Of a stretch of DNA of 64,000 bases, positions 23,155 to 33,775 are shown piece after piece. This stretch comes from Luzula sylvatica (taxonomy: Eukaryota; Streptophyta; Magnoliopsida; Poales; Juncaceae). The notes beneath the pieces were generated by a model, which saw nothing but the letters and a program-made list of their open reading frames with translations, did not search any database and had not been told where the DNA came from. Within the stretch, counting starts at the first letter, position 1. The number at the start of each line of letters is the position of its first letter. Made by a program: the position numbers and the translations under genes. The stretch lies in assembly GCA_946800325.1 (NCBI GenBank), contig OX326957.1:15622591-15686590 (forward strand), read 5' to 3'.

Positions 23155-24690
23155 TTAGAGCTTGGATTTGGTCGACATAGACGCCATGTCGATCACAAAA
23201 CGGTATCGAACATCATTCCTAGCGAGTCGATCTAATGCATGGTTTATGTTTTTTGGTGAGACGATTTCGATATCACATGTAATATTATGCTTCCCACATA
23301 AATCGAGCATTTCTTGCGTCTCCTTTATCCCTCCTGTCATGCTTCCTGTCACTGTCCTTTTGCCTATTTTAATCCACGGCTCAATTAGACTAAGTATATT
23401 TTTTTATGATATTCTGAAGTTATAAATATATTTGACAATTTGAGTTATTTTATTTCGTACCGAATAAAAGAGGGAAAGAGGGGAGATCAATAGGTTTATC
23501 GGGAGCTCCAACAAGAACCATCTTTCCATTCACCTTTAGCAACTCTAATATCGGTCCTAGCGAATGCTTTGCCGAAACCGTGTTGATTATGTAGTCCAAA
23601 CTCCTTATTCCCGTCTATTTCGAACATAAAAAACATAAAATATGCTTAACGACATAGCACGATTATGTTTTGCGCGAATCTAGACGCAATTATTGGATAT
23701 CAATTAGAAGTTACCTGCATCTGTTTAGGATCGGTACTGACGATAAAAGCATCGGCATTGAGGAGTTGTTTCGCTTCTTTTTCTTTTTTCGGAGAGGTGC
23801 TGATAACAGTGACGTGCAACCCAAAGGCCTTGCCGAACTTGACCGCCACATGGCCGAGTCCACCTAAACCAACCACTCCGAGTTTCTTACCGGCTTGGAA
23901 CATGTTGTGATGCTTCATCGGACTGAAAACTGTGATTCCGGCACAGAGTAACGGTGCCGCCGCATCCAAAGGCAAGTTATCAGGCACACGTACAACATAT
24001 CTGGAAAATAATATTTTTGCTTATTAACTTGATAATTTATGTACCGGTATTATGATATACGTTACGTTACATACCTGCTATCAGCAACGATCATCTCGGA
24101 GTAGCCACCATAAGTGATGCTTCCATCCCAAAAGATACCGTTATAAGTAAACTGGACTTGGTCGCAGTAATTCTCTTCAGATGCATCGCAAAACTCGCAA
24201 TTCAGACACGATGCGTATATACAACCGACTCCGACCCTATCGCCAACTTTTAAGTTTGTCACGCGCGAACCAACTTTTGTTATCAATCCTGTGATCTCAT
24301 GCCTGATTAATTGAATATTCCATGATTAGTTTCACTAAAATTTTCTAATTTAATTAAGTAGAAAATACGAAGAAGAAGAGAGAGAAAGTACCCCGGAACA
24401 ATAGGGTACATAGTGTTGCCCCAATCATTCTTGAGGAAGTGCAAATCAGTGTGACACATCCCACAGTACAACACCTTAATCGTTACGTCCTCTTCTCCGT
24501 TCTCTCTGATTTATACACGATCGAAATTCATCGTTAATTACCTCCTCGAAATAATGTATTAACATTATGAGTTGATTTCATGAAAAACTTAAGCTCACCT
24601 TCTTTTGAACACGTACGGTTCGATCTTTCCTGTGGCGTCTTTCGCCGCCCATCCCGTGACAATCTGTGTGTGGTTCGGGGTCCCCTCCAT
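23155..24690 (-). CDS. Cinnamyl/8-hydroxygeraniol-type alcohol dehydrogenase, 360 aa
   Basis: Six exons on the minus strand: 24690-24599, 24505-24392, 24302-24075, 24000-23715, 23614-23461 and 23363-23155, all GT-AG; together 1083 nt. The length fits the plant CAD family (about 357-360 aa). Zinc-dependent medium-chain dehydrogenase: catalytic-zinc ligands are the Cys of GMCHTD (about residue 48), His of GHE (about 70) and a Cys near 164 ([11 protein letters not shown]); structural zinc cysteines are in CLNCEFC and NYC. The Rossmann motif GLGGLGH is followed by ISTSP, which favours NADP(H). The family reduces cinnamyl aldehydes in lignin synthesis or oxidises alcohols such as 8-hydroxygeraniol or mannitol; the sequence alone does not decide which. 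I chose MEGTPN as start because it matches the family; an upstream in-frame ATG (24795) would add about 35 residues. Probably cytosolic. Intact. Confidence 0.92.
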
Positions 24691-24795
24691 CTCTTCTCTA
24701 TTCAAAGCAAGCAAACAATAATATTTTGAGTTTTTTGTTGTTGCTAGTGTAGAATGTAGAGATGTTTGGCTTAACAAATGAAGCAGCTCCTCCAT

Positions 24796-25440
24796 ATATA
24801 CCCAAGAATGTAGGCCCTTCTTGGTCGTTAGTTATTGCCGCGTAATTAAAACTAACCACCAATCCCTTTGCATGGAAAATGCGAGGAAATTAGAAGATTT
24901 CCTCTGTTAATTGTAAAATCATACAATTATATTGAAAGACCTTTCATTATTATTTCTATTGGCCTATTGGGAAGTTTATTTCATAATCTGAAATGGAGGA
25001 AATTGTAGAGAATGGGAAGTGAGGCCAAACCAATGGACCAACATGACCCAGATTGCGACATAAGTAAGTCAGTCAATTAAAACTAGACCTAAGCAGTTCA
25101 CTTGTGGAATTAATAGGAGTCGAAAATTATGAGTCTTGCATGGTAGTTTCACATGAATATGAATGAAGTTTCCAAGTCTTAATTAATGGTCAAGAGTCTC
25201 TTCCACTTGTGGTCAAGAGTTCATACAGATTTGTGTCCACCATTACAAAGAAACCATCATGGTTCATAAAAGACTTAACAATTGAACATGAACACATAAA
25301 AAAGTTCAGAATCATAGTGAACAAGTCTAAAGTCATTACGTTAATTAATATAAATAAAAAGGTACCGAGTAAGCAAAAAATAAGAAAAATTCAAACATAT
25401 CTTTTGGCTCACCAAAATAATTATTACATTTTATACTAAC
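24796..25440. other. Upstream region of the alcohol dehydrogenase, no gene seen
   Basis: AT-rich, presumably promoter and 5' leader of the minus-strand dehydrogenase. Nothing else supported. Confidence 0.4.
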
Positions 25441-26492
25441 TTAACAAAAGCCTTACTATTACGGTTAACTCCATCAACGATCTTCATTGAGATCGAGTAC
25501 CTGCATGATAAGTTAAACAAACATGGTGAAACAATACATAATGATCCAAAAAGAAAAACAACTTAACACTTCTCCCGAGTCAACAATCTCATGGTCGTGA
25601 CGGCACCAAGAAATTTTGTTCTTGTATGTACACTTTGCCCGAAACGAGCAAGTGCCGCCGATATCGTATCTGTTGGGAGAGTGCAATAAGTTTACTTGGA
25701 CATTAAGCTCGTCTCCCACAGGATATAATGTCCAGGTCCGACAAGTTGCCTTCCGTCCCTCTTGCGGTTAAAGATTAAACTTTTTGCACGATCAATGATC
25801 ATCACCCTTAAACAACGCATTTGACGTTCGAATTTGACCGTACACGTGAGGACAGTCAGTACCATCAAAATTGAGGAGCTTTAAAGTCAAAAAGCATTCT
25901 GCGCCATCGTCAAAAATTGCATCGTCAAAATTAAGGAGTGTTTATACTCTTAGACAAGATCTTACTACATGGCCAAAAAAAAATTGACCTCTTATGCCAT
26001 TTCGATTCAGAATTCGAAATGGATACAGAATTATCGTTACTGCAAATTTCAAAAAAAATTTACTGAGCATATTAAGAAATTATATAATTTGGGTTTATGA
26101 TTTTAAATTTAAGAGGACTGGCCTGTAATTAGTTCCATTTTTACTCATACGCTTGTTGCTCTCTGAATCTTCTACGCCTTCCTTTATGTCGTCACCATCT
26201 TGAATCTTCAACAAAAACAAATCGAGAATAAAAGCAAAACCATCAATAAATATAAGAGAAGTTCTATCATACACCTTTTTCCTTATGATATATATAGTTA
26301 AATATAAATATAAACATAAACATAAATACTTAAATAGAAGAATATAATATATAATATATATAGTTAGTTTCTTATACCGGTGATGGATTCAGATCGTTTG
26401 GAGGGCGGCCATACACGTAAAGCCTAATTTTGATCCCGTTGTCAAAGTTCTCATCAAAAGGACGCATTGGGCCCTTCAGTCTACAAAAACCC

Positions 26493-26539
<47 letters not shown>

Positions 26540-26760
26540 ATGAGGGCCAGCATCGGACCAACACCGTTCAAAAATTACAGAACCGCCGACCTTCATCCTG
26601 CCAAATATGTATGGCAGATATCTTTCATCACGCATCTGAAACTGCACCGAGTATATTTGCCAGAAGCAACGCGAAGGTCTTCTCTTCAAATTCTGGTCTA
26701 CTTGCACACCAATAAGCCTCTTTGCGACGAAGAAAAAGTCCCTGCAACGTACAAAAGGAC
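25441..26760 (-). other. Possible multi-exon gene or gene remnant, unrecognised
   Basis: Several minus-strand blocks look like coding exons. Block 1 (about 26720-26538) reads VAKRLIGVQVDQNLKRRPS... to FERCWSDAGPHG with a possible donor just before the (CT)n tract; block 2 (about 26490-26376) reads GPMRPFDENFDNGIKIRLYV...; block 3 (about 25760-25565) reads CRTWTLYPVGDELNVQVNL and a Cys-rich stretch (CSFRAKC, ISWCRHDHE). I cannot connect these into a verified gene or name a family. A decayed gene or the 3' end of a longer one is possible. Confidence 0.25.
26497..26537 (+). repeat. (AG)n microsatellite
   Basis: About 20 uninterrupted AG units. On the minus strand it is a (CT)n tract between two possible exons, where it could serve as an intronic polypyrimidine tract. 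Confidence 0.9.
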
Positions 26761-27092
26761 AACTACAATAAAAAATTAATTATGGAAATAATGAGAAAGT
26801 TTTTATGGAAACAAGTACTCGCGTTCCAGTTTAAAAATATTTAAATATTTACGGTTTCTAATATTTTGAAAACAATATTTTGTGTATGGTGGATATTAAA
26901 TGTAACATTAAACATCATATTTAAATATTTAAATATCAATATAACTAGTAATTATAAATGAGTCCACTAAACAAATACTCGTGTTCAAGTTTCACATTCG
27001 AAGATACAATCCGAAACTAGTAACCGCAAAATATCAATACAACAAAATAAGCTATAAATTAGATAGAAAAAAAAAAAAAAAAAAAAAAAAAA

Positions 27093-28649
27093 TCACTCGT
27101 GATAATAATCGTCTTCCCCGTCGTCCCCGGGGTATTGAAAGTCGTAAGCCCTATCAATTTCATCGGTGCAATTGATTGAAATATTCTCTATGGTCTTCAA
27201 ATTTAAACATAAAAATTCGACCAATGTATGCACATTTTCATCGCTCTTTAAACACACTATTTCAACGGTCTTCAACTTGCCACACAGTATTGCAGGAAAT
27301 TCTCCCCACATCATCATCAAATTATTTTTCGCCTACAATAAAACTTAATTAGTTAATTAAGTAATCACAACACCTGATTAATTATCATAATAGGGTTTAG
27401 GGTTTACAGATGTCTCAAATTCCGTACCGTGATGTGTCGCAAAGTAAGCCTCTCCAAGTTAGGGGTACGCCTTAGAAACGAATTGATTGGACTCAAATAC
27501 CTATTTGGAGAAACTGAACTTAGATCCAAGCTCTCAAGATTCTCGAAAACGGGTAAAGTTGATGATGATGATGCTTCCATTTCCAACATCATCTTTTCAG
27601 AAACAATTAATTAAAAAAAAAAATATCATTACATGAAAATATTCGAGAATAATTAAATTAATGTGAGATAGAAAGAAACGTTACCTTGCAAAAGCGACCA
27701 GAGAGTTGAAGAGATTTAACATTCGACAGGCCTCTAAGCAACTTAACCCCCGTTCCATCATGTTCAGTTCTTACACCCCACATATTTATATTCGCATACT
27801 CAAGTGACATTAAATTTTCAAAAGAAACCCTACCAAAATGTACTTGACATGACAAATATTCCAAATTTGGCATGTTAATCATCAATATCGTGTCCTCACC
27901 AAACAAGGAGTTCAAAATTATGAGTGTTTTCATCGTAGAAGAAGTAATCTTTTGAGTCATATCCAAGAAGCAATTTTCGATCGTTAATTCTTCGAGAACA
28001 GGGCACCCCGAAATGAGCTTGTGAATGCATTCGTTGTCTAAACACAACCATCCAAGACTCAAGATTTTCAAAAGTGGAAGGTTTATGACCGGTGGCTCGA
28101 AACCAGACCAAGCACCGTCCAATTGGGGCCACAGGAACAAACTCTCCAACGAAGGGCATGCGAATAAGTACGAAACAAAATAAATCTCGTCCAATTTGGC
28201 TATTTCAAGGTATACCTCTCTTGGATTCATATGGACGAGATTATAAATCCACACGCTGAGGGTTTGATAATGGTCTTGATTGCAATTGGTCCACTTCAGA
28301 GTGAACGAGTCTAATTGCTCGGGTTCGGGATAGAGTTTGTGTTGGAAGATTGAGTTCGCGAAATTTTGGAAAGTTTCCACATCGTTGAATTCTGATGCGT
28401 CTAGGTCGAGACGCGGCACCGATTTCCACACATCGACCCATCTTTTCGAAAGGACGCTTGTGCGTACTGATTCCTTCGTTTCGAAGGAAAAGAGTATGTG
28501 GTGAAGCAAACAGTCAGGAAGGGAGCTTATTCTATCAGTTTCGTCCATATCTTCAAATTCCATTCTTGCACGACCTTGCTATAATTTTAATAAGCAAGTT
28601 TGTCAGTGAAATTAAAAGATAATGACTTTGAAGTCTCACGACTTACCAT
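27093..28649 (-). CDS. F-box/LRR-repeat protein (FBD-like family), copy C
   Basis: Predicted exons on the minus strand: ATG mini-exon 28649-28647, then 28578-27685, 27592-27428 and 27332-27093; about 433 aa. An internal ATG at 28563 is the alternative start. F-box ([26 protein letters not shown]), leucine-rich repeats ([24 protein letters not shown]) and an FBD-like C-terminus ([10 protein letters not shown]) ending in an acidic DYYHE. Exon sizes equal those of copy B, and flanking sequence on the upstream side is inverted relative to copy B for more than 1 kb. Likely an SCF substrate receptor of unknown target. A run of about 28 T on the coding strand follows the stop almost at once. No disabling change seen. 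Confidence 0.82.
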
Positions 28650-28920
28650 GATGAGAAGGAATTTGAAGGCGCTCGAGAAAATAAGCAAAATTCAGACAAG
28701 AGCAATTGGAAGAACCCTAATCTGTACAAGAAAAACCCTAATTAGAAAAAGACCAACCTGCAATTACCAGATTCAAAGAGGGAAAGAGAACTTTATCGGA
28801 TCAAAACTAAAACTAAGAGTGCTTACCCTAATCAAGTCAGGCCATAACTTCGTATTCTTCTCTCTCACGACCTCACCACAACTACAATTAGCAAACTCAT
28901 CCGTAAAATAAACCAATAAT

Positions 28921-29043
28921 GCAAAGAGAAGAGTGCTAAAGGAGAAGGAGCTCCACTTACCACGAAGAAGTGTTTTAGGTTTCAAGCAAAGAGAAGGGTG
29001 CTAAAGGAGCTTCACTTACCACGAAAAAGGGTTCTAGGTTTTT
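28921..29043 (-). repeat. 65-bp tandem duplication in the 5' leader of copy C
   Basis: Two units start at 28921 and 28986. Each holds, on the minus strand, the leader sequence with the GTGGTAAGTG splice-donor-like site seen once in copies A and B. Copy C therefore has two candidate 5'UTR donors. Confidence 0.7.
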
Positions 29044-29719
29044 AGCGTTCCCGCGGGGAGACAATGCCGAAGAGCCCGGACTGCTGAGCATTTCAATTAT
29101 CATTTTTCATAATAAAGTGGGGATCTAAAATCTCGGATTGCATAGAAAACTCGGAAGTGAAAGTCTTGGGTTTCATGTTGCTTTCTTTATAACCCGAGAT
29201 ATCAAATCTAGGATTGCTTTATATTCCGTCTTTAATTTGAGAACTTCATAATATTTTTACAGACATTTTATAATCAACCGTAAATAATAAATATAATATT
29301 ATATACATGTTTGCTAAGGAGAATCCAAAAAAATCCGCGGAGGCAAAATATACAAATGATATTAGCAAAATTCACTGTTTAAATGAACAAAATATACTGT
29401 TGAATCCAACATGTTAACACGGTTAAAATTAAGAATAAAATAATATATCTTCAACAATATATTTTGCTATATACAAAAATATATTTTGGTAATTTCAATA
29501 GTATATTTTGGACCTTGGATTCTTTTTTGGATTCTTTTTAGCATTTCTAATATATATATGGCTAGGTTCAATGACCAACACTCTTGTGTGGCCAACGCGG
29601 CCAACAACGTTCATTTCTCAAAATCTAAATATCAGAATGAAATCTTAACCGTATAGATATGATTTATATCATCAAAATAGGTTGTAGAATAAATTTTGCA
29701 TCATTTTCATTTTTTTATC

Positions 29720-30178
29720 TAACAAAATCTTAATAAAGATGAAAGATATTAATTAACCAAAACATAAATAACTTATTCAACTTACATATTTTTTTCAATA
29801 ATAAACATGAAAGATAAAATTTATCGGACACAAATAATTTCTTCAACTTTTAAAATATTCTTATTCTTATTTTTAGATATATAAATTTAAAAATATCATA
29901 TGATTTTACATTTTATTTATGTTCACGTGTGTTATTTTATTGTCTTATAGTAGCATTTATCTTTTTATATGTCGTATTAGAATACTAAATAAATATTTTG
30001 CATTGTGTCAATTTCAAAAAATAGTATAATAATTTTGTCATCGTCGAACTTCTTTAATTAATATGATTTTTATTTTCACAATATGTTATGTTTGTTTTCA
30101 AAAAATCACAATTAAATATTATGTGTAAAACAAAGCAAATGAAACAAATCCGCCGCGAATAGCGGGTAATTTCCTAAT
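29720..30178 (+). repeat. Dispersed repeat, copy 1 (possible Helitron-like end)
   Basis: About 460 bp strongly similar to 56215-56665. It ends with a short GC hairpin (CCGC-GAATA-GCGG at 30153-30165), eight bases, then CTAA followed by T, the layout of a Helitron 3' terminus. The 5' boundary is uncertain. Confidence 0.5.
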
Positions 30179-30710
30179 ATAAATTATTATTGATTATGAT
30201 ATTTTACCATCACATATATATTATATTCTAATTAACACGCTTAATAAAAATGATAACATGGATACACATAATTAAAAATTAATTAATATCAATTACAAAT
30301 TATTAATTCAGATAAATATTAATTATGTATTAATTAATTGTTAATTCTGGTAGATTTGTCCAATATCTAACATACCACCAATTTCAAGAAAATAGAGATA
30401 TTGAGTATGTAAATAAATCAATTAGTAATCGGAAAAGAACGAAACGAGAATAATTAAGTTTATGCAGATTGTTGAGTATGCTCCTCCAAAGTCTCACAAA
30501 ATCTTTTTTTTTCAGGTGCGAAAGACAGTGCGGGGTCTCTATAACAACAATACTTGGAAGATTGTTCATAATATAAAGGTCTGAATGAATTGAAAAAAAA
30601 TAGATATAACAAAGAAAATCCGAGCACAAAAGAAGATTTTGTATCTCGACATTCTCACATCTACAACAACGTGTGAGAATCAACCTAGTTATTATGTAAC
30701 ACATATATAA

Positions 30711-30739
30711 CTAGCTTTTTCCCCGCGCAATTGCGCGGG
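30711..30739 (-). mobile_element. Helitron-like 3' terminus
   Basis: On the minus strand a perfect 18-bp palindrome (CCCGCGCAATTGCGCGGG, 30739-30722) is followed after seven bases by CTAG and then T. That is the standard Helitron 3' end. The body would lie at higher coordinates; I could not locate the 5' TC end, so only the terminus is annotated. Confidence 0.45.
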
Positions 30740-31560
30740 AGCCCTCGAGTTTGTCATGATTATTCGCACATCCGTGATTTGGTATATTTTTAACCCCTTA
30801 ATTTTTTTTGGATATTGTAAAAAATCTTCTATCTTTTCGTAAACTCAAAAAAAAAAACTCTTTACCAAACTTTTATTTTAAAATACTCCTTATGGATGAT
30901 ATTAATTTTTTTTTCCAAAATACCCTCCAAATCTCATATGTAATAATTAAAAGTTATTTTTGTTATTTTTTATTAATTTTAAGAAAATTCATAAACACTT
31001 CTTAACATGTAGTGATTTAAAAAAATTTAAATTATTACATATTTTGTTTATATAATTTTAATATTCCATTCTTTATTCATAAAAAACTAACATTAAATAA
31101 TAATAAATAAACATCTTGCAAATATATTCATAGAAAATATCTATTTAAACATCTACTTTTTATTTTAGTTTTCCTTTTATGTATTTTTTAATAGTTTTAT
31201 GATATTTTATTTTTAAATATTTGCAAGATGTTCTTTTAATAATATTGTTCAACTTATTATAATTTTATGTTAGTTTTTCAAGAAAAATAATACATAAGTC
31301 GAATATTTGTAATGAATGAAATATTAAAATTATATAACATATAACATATAGTAATTTTTTTTAATTATTATATATTACAAAAAATTTAAGAATTTTTTAA
31401 AATTAAAAAACATTTTTTTTAAATGAATACATATGTAAATTAATTGTTTTTTACAATATCTAAAAATTTAAGGAGTCTTTTGAAAATTTTCCAAGTAAAG
31501 TGGTGATAGGGAGGCATAATAAGGTGGTGATGTGGAGGCATGAGATGAGAGGAATTATTA
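30740..31560. other. AT-rich DNA, no gene seen
   Basis: Very AT-rich with no coding frame of note. It could be the inside of a Helitron-like element ending at 30711. Confidence 0.35.
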
Positions 31561-31565
31561 ATAAT

Positions 31566-32350
31566 GTAAAAAAGGACCGAAATTTAAATTAAAAAGGACC
31601 AAAATGTTAATAAAAAGTACCAAAGTGTGAACTAGAACTGAAAAGGACCAAGATATAAATAAAAAGAACTATAATGTAAATTCAAAAATGTAAAAAAGGA
31701 CCGACATGCAAATAAAAGAGGATCAAGATGTAAATATGAAGGACCAAAATGTAAGTTTCTAAACTTAAAAGGACAAAAATGTAAATAGAAAGGATCAAAA
31801 TGTAGTTTTTTCAACTAAAAATGACCAAATGTAAATAAAAAGGACCAAAATGTAAATAATTTTTTTTCAAAGAGGCCCCTGGACCAAAGTGTAATTTTTC
31901 AAACTTGAAAGGACCAAATGTAAATAAAAAGGACCAAAATGTAAATAAAAAAGGACCAAAATGTAAATAAAAAAGGACCAAAATATAATTTTTCAAATAA
32001 AAAGGACCAAAATGTAAATAAAAAAGGACCAAAATGAAATGTAAGTTTCTAAACTTAAAAGGACAAATATGTAAATAGAAAGGATCAAAATGTAGTTTTT
32101 TCAACTAAAAAGGACCCAAATGTAAATAAAAAGGACCAAAATGTAAATAATTTTTTTTCAAAGAGGCCCCTGGACCAAAGTGTAATTTTTCAAACTTGAA
32201 AGGACCAAATGTAAAAAAAAAGGACCAAAATGTAAATAAAAAAGGACCAAAATGTAAATAAAAAAGGACCAAAATATAATTTTTTCAAATAAAAAGGACC
32301 AAAATGTAAATTAAAAAAGACCAAAATATGAAAAAAATATTTTTTTTTTA
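31566..32350 (+). repeat. Tandem array of about 22-bp units, AAAAGGACCAAAATGTAAAT
   Basis: Roughly thirty imperfect copies of a unit close to AAAAGGACCAAAATGTAAAT, of variable length (about 19-26 bp). A higher-order duplication of about 290 bp is superimposed: the block from 31751 (GTAAGTTTCTAAACTT) is repeated from 32041, including a GAGGCCCCTGGACC island. Open frames here simply translate the repeat. Confidence 0.85.
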
Positions 32351-32539
32351 CAAAGAGGCCCCTGATGACGTGGCTGCACAGATTTCTCCCATTTCTCTTA
32401 ACTTTATACATAAGAAGAATAAGGCAAATAGAAAAATTAAAAAAGATGAAATTCTTAGTTTGAATTTTTTGGGTTGTACTAAAAGACAAAAATAAGCCAT
32501 TGCAATCGTGTAAATAACACATTAAAAAATTTAGATTCC

Positions 32540-33115
32540 GACAATTTAGTCAAACAAATCCAGGAATTTCGAAATTCTTTTTTTGCATCCACCAAGAATT
32601 TCGAAAAGCATTTAATACGGACATTAATCTAAAAACAATCATGGAATTTCGCAGGGTTCCGCAATTTACCACTCACCCGAGGAGATATGCAAGAGAGCGT
32701 CCAACTATGTTTCACGGATACGGGATACGGATATGAGTGTCTATCTGATACGATACGGATACGATAATTTTCAAAAAAATCTCGAATACGATATGTCTAA
32801 TATGTACATCATTTTATGTTATTTTAATAGAATAAATTTAATTAATAAAAATAATTCAAAATTCAAGGCAGTTGAAAAATAAAAGGCAGTAATAATCCTG
32901 GATTTCACATCCGTTGCTAATTGCTATCGAATGTGATTTCTGTACCAGTTATACAAATTTCAAATTTTAATAATCCTGGATGTGTACCAGTTATACAAAT
33001 TTCAAATTTTCATAATCCTGGATTTCGCATTCGTGTTTTCTACGTAATCCGAGATTTTAAATCCGCACTTTATACTGCGAAGCAAGATTTGTAATCTCAT
33101 CGCAGCTGAGCAGGC
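32540..33115 (-). repeat. F-box upstream repeat, copy 3, with promoter-side flank of copy D
   Basis: About 32540-32700 is the inverted third copy of the repeat at 8690 and 12705. About 32880-33115 matches the A/B upstream region (GCGAAGCAAGATTTGTAATC), with a short internal duplication. It is in the expected orientation for the upstream DNA of copy D. Confidence 0.6.
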
Positions 33116-33775
33116 TTCACCAATGTTACAGATATCGCATATCGCTTACAGATCGGTCAGTCACCGATAAGAGATATGATCGACATAACGGATTCATAGC
33201 GGAAAATATCAGTGGTATAGTGGTGCTGTACTTTCTAATATTAATATATTAAATTGAGTATTATAACATTAATTTATATTAAGTTTCTTAAACTAATTTA
33301 AATTTTACATAATTAATATTCAAAATTTAATAATACACATAAATTTCAAGTTAAACTAAAGATACATTTAAAATTATAACATAAAATTTACAAATAATAC
33401 AATGAACTAAACCACGAAATCGTGTTCATTAACCATCGGTGTAGATGCGGTTGCTCCCAATGAAAATCTGATCTCGTCGATCAAAATTGATTTCATTTTC
33501 GACCAAAAATATTAGATAAAGAAAGAAAGAGATGGAAATAGGTGGGCCAAAAAATTAATGACCATATTATTAAAAGATGGACCAGTCCAAAATAATATTC
33601 AAAATAAATTATGTTTTAAATCCAAATCGGTTCAAATCGGTCCAAATATGGTCCATATCGGTCCATATCGGTCCGTGTATCGGTAGATCGATTTACTCAA
33701 CCGATACGAGGCATATCGTAACGGAGGGGTAGAAATCGACATTATGGGTCCATATCAGTGAAATCGACATTATCG
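33116..33775. other. Unassigned insertion in the upstream region of copy D
   Basis: Between two blocks that match the copy A/B 5' regions lies about 650 bp of unrelated sequence, with repeated ATCGGTCC/ATATCG motifs and partly inverted ends (GTTACAGATATCGCATATCG against its near complement by 33700). A transposon is likely but I cannot assign a family. The proximal part is also present upstream of copy E. Confidence 0.4.

Noticed and set aside
31566..32350. CRISPR-like array
   Set aside because: Units are degenerate, variable in length and have no unique spacers; the sequence is a plant nuclear genome.
31632..32522. Phe/Leu-rich frames (LHFGPFYLHF...)
   Set aside because: Pure translations of the 22-bp tandem array.
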